From assembly GCA_028702975.1 (NCBI GenBank), contig JAQVNT010000115.1:1-5733 (forward strand): DNA of 5,733 nucleotides. The letters run 5' to 3'. The translations under genes were made by a program, and so were the position numbers. Within the stretch, counting starts at the first letter, position 1, and every line of letters begins with the position of its first letter. Of this stretch, positions 1-5,733 are shown piece after piece. Under the pieces are notes generated by a model, which had not been told where the DNA came from, did not search any database, and saw only the letters and a list, made by a program, of their open reading frames with translations. The stretch is from Candidatus Delongbacteria bacterium. Lineage in GTDB: Bacteria; UBA4055.

Positions 1-282
1 ATACAATATATATTTGCTGAGTTGCCGGATAAATATCAACCGGTCGAAGTAACAAGCACTGACGAATTCGATTCGATCCTGACCCAGATGGGGCTGGAAG
101 CCGAAGACGGCCAGATATTTCTTTCAGAAATAATCTTTGCTTTTAAGATGAATTACGATGATATTATAGAGGCTTTTGAAAATTACTGCCAAAACGGGTT
201 CGTGATGAAGAACATTTCGAAGTCGGGCAACATTTATCTTATGTTCGATAAAGATATGATAAGGGAGACTGAAGGATCTTGA
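1..282 (+). CDS. C-terminal part of an unrecognised protein, possible winged-helix end (5' truncated by the window)
   Basis: I do not recognise this gene. The reading frame is open from base 1 to the TGA at 280-282 (93 visible residues). A TTG at base 22 could be a start but has no Shine-Dalgarno sequence before it, and the frame stays open upstream, so the true start is probably outside the window. The visible part is acidic. From about residue 41 it reads as helices followed by a short beta hairpin (LSEIIFAFK, then DDIIEAFENYCQNGFV, then GNIYLMFD). This is the pattern of a winged helix-turn-helix domain, but that is inference from helix and strand pattern, not a family match. No signal peptide, membrane segment or catalytic motif is visible. 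Its stop codon overlaps the start of the RNase Z gene by 4 bases (TTGA), so the two are probably co-transcribed and translationally coupled. Confidence that it is a real coding region is good; its function is unknown. Confidence 0.7.
   Translation: MQYIFAELPDKYQPVEVTSTDEFDSILTQMGLEAEDGQIFLSEIIFAFKMNYDDIIEAFENYCQNGFVMKNISKSGNIYLMFDKDMIRETEGS
262..267 (+). promoter_or_regulatory. Probable ribosome binding site for rnz (AGGGAG)
   Basis: AGGGAG lies 11 bases before the TTG start at 279, inside the end of the preceding gene. A second purine run, GAAGGA at 271-276, is only 2 bases from the TTG and is probably too close. The spacing is at the long end, so initiation may rely partly on ribosomes that have just terminated at the overlapping TGA. 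Confidence 0.4.
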
Positions 283-1184
283 AGATAATCGTGCTGGGAA
301 GCAGCGGAGGAGCGCCTACAAAGAAAAGGAACTGCACATCGTTCGTTCTTGCGAAGGAGTCATACGGTATAATGTTCGACTGCGCCGAAGGCACGCAGAG
401 ACAGCTTCTTCTTGCCGGGTACAAGCTGAGCAGGATAAGGCATATCTTCATATCGCACCTTCACTTCGATCATATCGCGGGGCTTGTGCCGATGCTGTCC
501 ACCAAGAGCATGTTCAACATTCCGGGCGATGTCACGATATCGGGGCCGCCGGGTATAAAAGAATTCATTGAATACAATCTGGGATTAACATCGTCCCGGC
601 TCGATTTCAATGTTGAGATAACTGAAGTAAATGACGGGGACGAGCTGGAATTCGAAGAGTTCAAGGCAACGGTCCACAAGCTGAATCACAGGATAGACAG
701 CTTCGGCTTCCGGCTGAAATTCTCAGACGCGCCCGGCAACATAATAAAAGATAAGCTCGCAGCATACGGGCTCGCCGAAGGCCCGGTATGCGGGCGCCTG
801 AAGGCCGGCGAAGAGATAACCGCTCCCGACGGGAGAGCAGTTACTCTGGCCGATGTGGCGACCGAGCCGAAAAGAGGCCGCGTTATTTCTTTCGCCGGGG
901 ACACCTACCTGTGCAAGGGGCTGTACGCCTGCGTTCAGGACGCCGACGCGGCAATAGTGGAAAGCACTTTTCTGGAACAGAACAAGGACCGCGCGGAGGA
1001 AAGGACGCACCTGACCGCCCGCATGGCAGGCAATGTCTGCGAAAGAAGCGGCGTGAAGAAGATGATCCTGTATCACTTCAGCGCTTCTCATCCGGATACC
1101 GGAGAATTCGCTAAAGAATGCGCCGAAAAATTCAGCGGTGCGGTAGTAGCCGCGGAAGATCTTAAAGAAATAGAAATAGAATAA
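279..1184 (+). CDS. rnz: Ribonuclease Z (tRNA 3'-processing endonuclease, metallo-beta-lactamase fold)
   Basis: Zinc-dependent cytoplasmic endonuclease that removes the 3' trailer of precursor tRNAs. The 301 residues match the short RNase Z family in length and motif order. The N-terminus has the family opening LGSSGGAPT followed by KKRN, close to the PTxxRN loop that contacts the tRNA 3' end. Then come FDCAEGTQ (33-40), the metal-binding HLHFDH (60-65), H137 in LNHRIDSFGFR, a substrate-binding flexible arm at about 150-190 containing GPVCGRLKAGE, FAGDT (D208), the HLTA motif (H244) and HFS (H266). All expected metal ligands are present. Oddities: the variable position in HxHxDH is Phe where Gly is usual, and the usual HFSxRY ending reads HFSASH. 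The start is TTG at 279, chosen because the family N-terminus begins exactly there and the next in-frame Met (residue 32) would remove the first strands. It overlaps the upstream gene by 4 bases; pyrE follows after 15 bases. Confidence 0.95.
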   Translation: MKIIVLGSSGGAPTKKRNCTSFVLAKESYGIMFDCAEGTQRQLLLAGYKLSRIRHIFISHLHFDHIAGLVPMLSTKSMFNIPGDVTISGPPGIKEFIEYNLGLTSSRLDFNVEITEVNDGDELEFEEFKATVHKLNHRIDSFGFRLKFSDAPGNIIKDKLAAYGLAEGPVCGRLKAGEEITAPDGRAVTLADVATEPKRGRVISFAGDTYLCKGLYACVQDADAAIVESTFLEQNKDRAEERTHLTARMAGNVCERSGVKKMILYHFSASHPDTGEFAKECAEKFSGAVVAAEDLKEIEIE

Positions 1185-1188
1185 ACTT

Positions 1189-1194
1189 AAAGGA
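1189..1194 (+). promoter_or_regulatory. Ribosome binding site deciding the pyrE start (AAAGGA)
   Basis: AAAGGA ends 2 bases before the ATG at 1197 and 5 bases before the ATG at 1200. Only the second gives workable spacing, and it also matches the N-terminus of E. coli PyrE, so 1200 is preferred as the start. Confidence 0.6.
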
Positions 1195-1199
1195 TTATG

Positions 1200-1862
1200 A
1201 TGAAAGAGTACAAAAAAGAGTTCATAGCTTTTCTGATCGAACACAATTCGCTCAAATTCGGCGAGTTCAAACTCAAGTCAGGCAGGATGTCCCCTTATTT
1301 TCTGAATACGGGCATGCTCTATTCGGGAGAAGCCGTTTACAGACTCGGAAAGTTCTACGCCGAGACTATAAAGGACAGAGTTAAAGAAGAATTCAATGTC
1401 GTTTTCGGCCCGGCCTACAAAGGCATCCCGCTGGCAGTTTCGTGCGCCTCTTCCCTGTTTTCGGAATTCGGCATGAACAAATCCTATTCTTTCAACAGAA
1501 AGGAGTCGAAAGATCACGGCGACGCTTCGGGTCTGATCGTGGGTAAACAGCTTGAAGGATCGGACAGGATCGTTCTTATTGACGATGTCATTACCGCCGG
1601 GACCGCTATAAAAGAGACGGTGGCCATGCTCGAACAGTGCAACAACCCCAAAATAGTATCGGTGGTCGTATCGGTGGACAGGATGGAAAAAGGCGCAGGC
1701 GAGCTTTCAGCCATACAGGAACTCAATCAGAGCCTCGGAATAAATTTCTATCCGATCGTCAACATTAAAGAGATCATTGAATACCTTGAAGAGAATAAAA
1801 CTGTCGGTACTGAGATGATCGGCCGCATGACAGAATACAGAAGAACTTACGGAACCGACTAA
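1200..1862 (+). CDS. pyrE: Orotate phosphoribosyltransferase
   Basis: Catalyses orotate + PRPP to orotidine 5'-monophosphate + pyrophosphate, the fifth step of de novo pyrimidine synthesis, as a cytoplasmic homodimer with Mg2+. The 220 residues resemble the E. coli-type enzyme (about 213) along their whole length. Counting from Met at 1200, one sees KFGEFKLKSGRMSPYFLNTG (19-38), FGPAYKGIPLA (69-79), the flexible catalytic loop FNRKESKDHG (98-107) and the PRPP-binding signature VLIDDVITAGTA (125-136). Near the end are SAIQEL (170-175) and a closing YRRTYG like the YREEFG of E. coli. Nothing catalytic is missing. Two ATGs are in tandem (1197 and 1200). The second is chosen because the AAAGGA upstream is only 2 bases from the first, and because the E. 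coli protein starts MKPYQRQF, aligning with MKEYKKEF here. It is 15 bases after rnz and 17 before the ATPase gene, with no sign of a pyrE attenuator or its own promoter in the short gap, so it is probably read from an upstream operon promoter. Confidence 0.96.
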   Translation: MKEYKKEFIAFLIEHNSLKFGEFKLKSGRMSPYFLNTGMLYSGEAVYRLGKFYAETIKDRVKEEFNVVFGPAYKGIPLAVSCASSLFSEFGMNKSYSFNRKESKDHGDASGLIVGKQLEGSDRIVLIDDVITAGTAIKETVAMLEQCNNPKIVSVVVSVDRMEKGAGELSAIQELNQSLGINFYPIVNIKEIIEYLEENKTVGTEMIGRMTEYRRTYGTD

Positions 1863-1865
1863 AAT

Positions 1866-1870
1866 AAGGA
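1866..1870 (+). promoter_or_regulatory. Ribosome binding site of the large ATPase gene (AAGGA)
   Basis: AAGGA sits in the 17-base gap after pyrE, 9 bases before the ATG at 1880. This is ordinary spacing and supports that ATG over the next in-frame Met at residue 15 (1922), which has no such site. Confidence 0.6.
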
Positions 1871-1879
1871 TAAAGCTTA

Positions 1880-4800
1880 ATGGGCTACAGATTATACATT
1901 TTTTTAACCAGCTACAGAGTAATGAGGGATGTTTACGGAAAGGATTTGGACATTCTCTTTGAGAACATATCGTCATATATCAAAACCGAACTTGAGAACA
2001 TATCGGGGTCGGTTGTTGAATCGGACAATAAATCCATTTTGATCAAAAGCACTCCGTCTGACGACTTCAAATCAACATACGCTCTGGCTGAACAATGCGC
2101 AGGAATCATAACGAGAGTGAGGTCTCTTTTAAAGGACTTAAAGACGAACATTCCTTTAAAAACAGGTATAATTACCGCTGAAGAGACGAAAAGGAAACAC
2201 CCGTTCAGATTCAATCTGCCGTCAGAGGAGGTCGAGCTCACACCTGACATACTCATATCGGACAAGACTTCAATATCGATAATTGAGAATTACGAGATAC
2301 AGGCATGCGGACTCAGGAACATCTGGACTACCAACGGGATAGAAATAAGCCGTTTCAGAAAGATAAGGAACATCTATTTCAACAGAGAAGAAGAGGACGC
2401 GCTGGAAGAATTTCTGAACGGACAGTACGGCGGCATACTTTACATCTGGGGAGAAAAGGGATCGGGTAAATCCGGTATTATACGCGAAGTGCTTCAGAGG
2501 AATGAGTTCTCCAATGTCATTCATCTTAAAGAGAAGAAATATTCTACGAGGGAGTTCAAGCTTGTCCACGAGCTGATGTATCACCTTCTTTTCAAAAAGA
2601 ACCAGACCGGTCCCGAAACGATAGAAGATGTGACTGCCAGGATCGAGAATTCGGCTCTGCCGCCCATGAACCGGGCAAACCTTGTATATTTTATCAGTCT
2701 TATTTTCGGCGAGAACGACCATGCAAACCCTGTACTTTTCGAGTACGGGACATACCGGACGAGCCTTAAGAAAGCCCTGCTGGACTGCCTGAAGCTGAAT
2801 CCCGATCCGTTCACAGTTATAATCGACGATCATCAGTGGGTTAGCGTGAATTGCGAGCACATGATAACGGAGATGTTCTTATCCGCCAAAGACAGGATCA
2901 GGATAGTGCTCTGTTCGGACGACAGGAACAATTTCAGCAATCCGGACCTCCCGGTAAAATACATGCACATCGGAGATCTGAACAAAGTTCAAATATCAAA
3001 AATGCTCAAAATGCTCTATCCGAGAATGAAAGTGGAAGGAAAAGCCGCGGACTTCATTCACAGGGCGACGGGAGGCAACCTTTATACGGTGATCGAATTC
3101 ATACAGTACCTGACGGATAAAGAGTGCATAAATATCAGGGAAGGAAAGGTCATTATAAACTATCCCGACCTGAAGAACATACCCGACAACCTGAACGACA
3201 TGTTCCACCAGAAAGCAGAATCACTTTCGCAGAATGCTTCAGACATCCTCAAAATACTTTCTGTCATGGGAGACGAATTCTATCCGAGCGATCTTGACTG
3301 GCTGCTCCACATCCTGAATTATACCGGGAATGAGAATCTGGCGATCAAAGAACTTGAGGAAAGAGGTATCATCCAGAACGAGGGCGATCATTACAGCGTC
3401 GCCGAAGTCTCGGTCATATCTGAAATCTACAAAGGCGTGAAAGAAAGCAACAGAAAGCTGATACACAAACTTCTCGGCGAACTTTTCGAGACGAAGGGAT
3501 TCAATAAATTCGGGTTCAAGGTCTTCCTCAACTATCTCAAGGCGGAAAACTACGATAAACTCATAGAACTTCTCCCCGATATCATTTCGGAAGCTCACTC
3601 TGCCCTTCAGTTCAACGCGCTTAAGAACATACTTGAAATAGCGGACAAGCATCTTTTCAGGCTCTGCATGAAGGAAAATGCCTATCCCGTTGAGATATGG
3701 CTGAACAACCTTAAACTGACCAGGTATCTGTTCGACAAAGACGATCCTCTCGATACCGTAAAAAGATTCGAAAAGGCGATCGATCATCTGATAAAGACAG
3801 AAAAAAGCGAACTTACTCTGGACCTTTTTCCGATACTGTTAAAATGCTACATCTCCTCAGGCAAATCGAAAAAATCATCTCAGTATGTCAAGTCGGGTGT
3901 TGAGCTTGCGGAAAAATTCAATTCTCCCCGTCACAAGCTCGAGATCGAGGTTTTAGACATGATACTAAAACTGAACACGAAAAAAGACGCCGAAAAAATA
4001 AAAGAATTTACGGACCTGTCGGCAGCGGCGGCCGGTGATCCTGAAGTCGTCAATTCCGTCTGGTTCAAATATCTTAAGGCTAAGATATCGTTTCTGAACG
4101 ACGACACGGATACGGCGAGAGACCTGTTTAAAGAACTGCTCGGAATTTTTACTTCTGAGCTTAATTTTTCGTTCGCGGAAGAGATCACCCGGCTGATGGT
4201 AGAAATTTCGCTTAAGAAAAGAGATCACAGATCTGCGGAAGAGTACTGCAAATACATACTTGCCTCGGAAAGAGATTCAGCCTCGAATTCTGACCGGATA
4301 ATTAGAACGAACATACTTCTTGCTAGGCTGTACGGTTATCAGAATAAATTTCTTCAGGCAGTATCACTTTTGGAATCCTTAAGCGCGCGGACGAGCAGAC
4401 AGGAACTTACGGACGAGATATTATTCGATCTGGGTTCCGTTTACCAGTTCTACGATGAAAAAGAACTTGCGATAAAGACTTTTGAAAGAGCTGCGTCTAA
4501 AAAGAAAAAGAAATCCGAGAACGACGAAAGCAGCTCCAGGTTTTTGATAAAAACCGCCCTTATACTTCTTTCTCTTGAAAAATACACGGAGGCGGCCGAA
4601 CAGCTTAAGAAATGCGGAGGAGGTCAGAAGGATATCTGCGCACTGATAAGATCGGTAGTTTCTTTTATTGAGAAAAAAGAGAATGACGGAAGCGCTGAAA
4701 AGATACTGGAAAGCATTGAAGGTACCGGTACGGACTTTATTTTTGAAGCCGCACTTCTGCTTTTTTTAAATCTCATTAAAAGGAGAAAATACGAGCTGAG

Positions 4801-4987
4801 CGCAAAACTGAATGAAATTTTGTCGCGGATGCTGAGTAATGTAACGGATTACAATCTTGTGCTTGAATACGGCAAGATCAGCCGTTCGCTCCACAGAATA
4901 TCAAGTAAATCCAAGAAAACCCCGACAGAGATCAGGAAGGTGGTCCCGTCGGTGAAAAGAAGGGTCAGAACGAGAAGAAATGTATAG
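1880..4987 (+). CDS. Large STAND/AAA_16-type ATPase with degenerate cyclase-like N-terminus and TPR-like array
   Basis: A 1035-residue cytoplasmic protein with no signal peptide or membrane segment; specific role unknown. Residues 1-165 follow the strand/helix order of class III nucleotide cyclase domains: an opening strand, ISGSVVESDNKSILIKS (41-57) where cyclases have GG...GD..., a helix, then LKTGI and ILISDKT. The metal-binding aspartates are not in place and the later catalytic part is shortened, so it is probably inactive. FNREEEDALEEF (167-178) takes the place of the GRExEL linker. The ATPase has Walker A GEKGSGKS (191-198), Walker B VIIDDHQW (313-320) and the TGGNLYTVIEFIQYL segment (397-411) that resembles the GNP..l.EL motif of MalT/AAA_16 proteins. 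A winged-helix-like region (about 445-540) follows, then helical repeats. The clearest TPR units are near 728-756, 808-836 and 844-873 (LGSVY...A...FERA). The tail (1010-1035) is very basic. This architecture fits STAND signalling ATPases: ligand or protein binding by the repeats, ATP-driven switching. No effector domain is evident. It could regulate the operon, or be a scaffold. Confidence 0.85.
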   Translation: MGYRLYIFLTSYRVMRDVYGKDLDILFENISSYIKTELENISGSVVESDNKSILIKSTPSDDFKSTYALAEQCAGIITRVRSLLKDLKTNIPLKTGIITAEETKRKHPFRFNLPSEEVELTPDILISDKTSISIIENYEIQACGLRNIWTTNGIEISRFRKIRNIYFNREEEDALEEFLNGQYGGILYIWGEKGSGKSGIIREVLQRNEFSNVIHLKEKKYSTREFKLVHELMYHLLFKKNQTGPETIEDVTARIENSALPPMNRANLVYFISLIFGENDHANPVLFEYGTYRTSLKKALLDCLKLNPDPFTVIIDDHQWVSVNCEHMITEMFLSAKDRIRIVLCSDDRNNFSNPDLPVKYMHIGDLNKVQISKMLKMLYPRMKVEGKAADFIHRATGGNLYTVIEFIQYLTDKECINIREGKVIINYPDLKNIPDNLNDMFHQKAESLSQNASDILKILSVMGDEFYPSDLDWLLHILNYTGNENLAIKELEERGIIQNEGDHYSVAEVSVISEIYKGVKESNRKLIHKLLGELFETKGFNKFGFKVFLNYLKAENYDKLIELLPDIISEAHSALQFNALKNILEIADKHLFRLCMKENAYPVEIWLNNLKLTRYLFDKDDPLDTVKRFEKAIDHLIKTEKSELTLDLFPILLKCYISSGKSKKSSQYVKSGVELAEKFNSPRHKLEIEVLDMILKLNTKKDAEKIKEFTDLSAAAAGDPEVVNSVWFKYLKAKISFLNDDTDTARDLFKELLGIFTSELNFSFAEEITRLMVEISLKKRDHRSAEEYCKYILASERDSASNSDRIIRTNILLARLYGYQNKFLQAVSLLESLSARTSRQELTDEILFDLGSVYQFYDEKELAIKTFERAASKKKKKSENDESSSRFLIKTALILLSLEKYTEAAEQLKKCGGGQKDICALIRSVVSFIEKKENDGSAEKILESIEGTGTDFIFEAALLLFLNLIKRRKYELSAKLNEILSRMLSNVTDYNLVLEYGKISRSLHRISSKSKKTPTEIRKVVPSVKRRVRTRRNV

Positions 4988-4990
4988 GAG
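4986..4990 (+). promoter_or_regulatory. Ribosome binding site of murA overlapping the preceding stop codon (AGGAG)
   Basis: AGGAG starts inside the TAG stop (4985-4987) of the ATPase gene and ends 5 bases before the murA ATG at 4996. The ribosome finishing the ATPase therefore covers the murA initiation site, suggesting that the two are coupled. Confidence 0.7.
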
Positions 4991-4995
4991 ATATC

Positions 4996-5733
4996 ATGCC
5001 AGCTAACGATTATTTTACAGTGAACGGCGGCCGTAAGCTTAAAGGCGATATTTACGCGTCGGGGAACAAGAACGAGGCCCTGCCTGTTATAGCGGCAACT
5101 CTGCTTACGGAAGATGAGGTCATAATCGACAACATACCGGATATAATAGACACGAACATCATGATAAATATCGCTTCTGATCTGGGCGTTAAAGTGAAAA
5201 AGCTCAAAAAGAACACATTCAGCTTTAAGGCGGATGATCTGAAGGGCAGCGGGCTCAACATGGAACTTTCGTCAAAGATCAGAAGCTCGCTTCTGTTCCT
5301 CGCGCCGCTATTGTTGAGGAAAGGCGAAGTGCCTCTCCCCTCCGCGGGCGGAGACAGGATCGGCGCGCGCAGGATCGACTCGCACCTTCTCGCCTTTGTA
5401 AAGCTCGGCGTAAAGATAGCCGAGGGTAAAAAAGGGGTCGTTCTTAAAGCCGGAAAGCTCAAAGGCGCCGAGATCCTGCTTGACGAAGCGTCGGTCATGG
5501 CGACGGAGAACGCGGTCATGCTGGCCGTGAAGACGCCCGGGACGACCGTCATTTACAATGCCGCCTGCGAGCCGCATGTGCAGAATCTGTGCAGTATGCT
5601 CCTTTCCATGGGGGCTGATATAAAGGGAGCCGGCTCTAACAGGCTCGTCATTAAGGGCGTAAAGAAGCTTCACGGCACAAGGCACAGGATACTCCCGGAC
5701 CACATTGAGGCCGGATCGTTCATGGGACTTGCC
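4996..5733 (+). CDS. murA: UDP-N-acetylglucosamine 1-carboxyvinyltransferase MurA, N-terminal 246 residues (3' truncated by the window), Asp-type active site
   Basis: Transfers enolpyruvate from phosphoenolpyruvate to UDP-GlcNAc, the first committed step of peptidoglycan synthesis in the cytoplasm. The family is usually about 420-450 residues, so a little over half is seen; the frame is open at the right edge. Diagnostic segments are SGNKNEALP (22-30; K25 and N26 match the UDP-GlcNAc-binding K22/N23 of E. coli), IRSSLLFLAPLL (95-106; R96 matches R91), the active-site loop GGDRIGARRID (118-128; R125 matches R120) and LPDHIEAGSF (233-242; D235 matches D231). The general-acid cysteine (C115 in E. 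coli) is Asp120 here, as in naturally fosfomycin-resistant MurA proteins of mycobacteria, chlamydiae and Borrelia. The related enzyme AroA (EPSP synthase) is less likely because the KN pair, IGAR loop and D-x-IE-x-G segment are MurA-like. The ATG at 4996 is supported by AGGAG 5 bases upstream and by the family N-terminus. It lies 8 bases after the ATPase gene and is probably coupled to it. Confidence 0.94.
   Translation, partial: MPANDYFTVNGGRKLKGDIYASGNKNEALPVIAATLLTEDEVIIDNIPDIIDTNIMINIASDLGVKVKKLKKNTFSFKADDLKGSGLNMELSSKIRSSLLFLAPLLLRKGEVPLPSAGGDRIGARRIDSHLLAFVKLGVKIAEGKKGVVLKAGKLKGAEILLDEASVMATENAVMLAVKTPGTTVIYNAACEPHVQNLCSMLLSMGADIKGAGSNRLVIKGVKKLHGTRHRILPDHIEAGSFMGLA

Noticed and set aside
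723..1244. Long minus-strand open frame (173 codons) opposite rnz and the start of pyrE
   Set aside because: It lies opposite strongly conserved RNase Z sequence, its translation shows no recognisable domain, and the GC-rich + strand codons explain the lack of stops.
2270..2860. Minus-strand open frame (196 codons) opposite the ATPase domain
   Set aside because: It is antisense to the Walker A and B region, spans no intergenic space and has no recognisable family features.
4498..4512. A-rich tract coding five lysines, considered as a slippage site
   Set aside because: The run is interrupted by G (five A, G, five A, G, three A), so it lacks the A AAA AAG heptamer, and the frame continues normally on both sides.
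4722..4731. Perfect 10-base palindrome GTACCGGTAC, considered as an operator
   Set aside because: It lies deep within the ATPase coding region, has no extended symmetry and no second copy was noticed. Chance is the simplest explanation.
4762..4768. In-frame slippery heptamer T TTT TTA within the ATPase gene, a possible -1 frameshift site
   Set aside because: A -1 shift would reach a TAA at 4777 within a few codons, and I see no strong downstream hairpin or correctly placed upstream Shine-Dalgarno-like stimulator. It is most likely just a Phe-Leu run.
4988..4995. Looked for a terminator or promoter between the ATPase gene and murA
   Set aside because: The gap is only 8 bases and is filled by the ribosome binding site; no hairpin with a T-run is present here or in the other short gaps.

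Overview
This window is a compact stretch of bacterial chromosome with five genes, all on the + strand and packed end to end (a 4-base overlap, then gaps of 15, 17 and 8 bases). It looks like the interior of one operon. No intergenic space is large enough for an obvious promoter or terminator, and no RNA gene, mobile element or CRISPR array was seen.

Layout: (1) bases 1-282 hold the C-terminal end of an unrecognised acidic protein with a possible winged-helix fold, cut by the window edge. (2) 279-1184 encodes ribonuclease Z (tRNA 3' processing). (3) 1200-1862 encodes orotate phosphoribosyltransferase PyrE (de novo UMP synthesis). (4) 1880-4987 encodes a 1035-residue signalling-type protein. 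By reading, it has a degenerate nucleotide-cyclase-like N-terminal domain, a STAND/AAA_16-type ATPase with clear Walker A and B motifs, a winged-helix segment, a long TPR-like helical array and a strongly basic tail. (5) 4996-5733 encodes the first 246 residues of MurA (UDP-GlcNAc enolpyruvyltransferase, the first committed step of peptidoglycan synthesis), cut by the right edge.

The organism is a peptidoglycan-making bacterium. Arginine is written mostly as AGA/AGG (11 of the first 13 Arg codons of the ATPase, 7 of 9 in the murA fragment) and Ile is often ATA. Together with the Asp-type MurA active site and the long E. coli-like PyrE, this suggests a lineage away from the well-studied Proteobacteria and Firmicutes, possibly an uncultured phylum. 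The sequence alone does not let me name it.

The housekeeping genes share only loose themes: tRNA maturation, pyrimidine supply (UTP is needed to make UDP-GlcNAc) and cell-wall precursor synthesis. The large ATPase between pyrE and murA is the unusual element. It could be a regulator of its neighbours or a passenger in a growth-related operon. The second notable point is aspartate in place of the fosfomycin-target cysteine of MurA.
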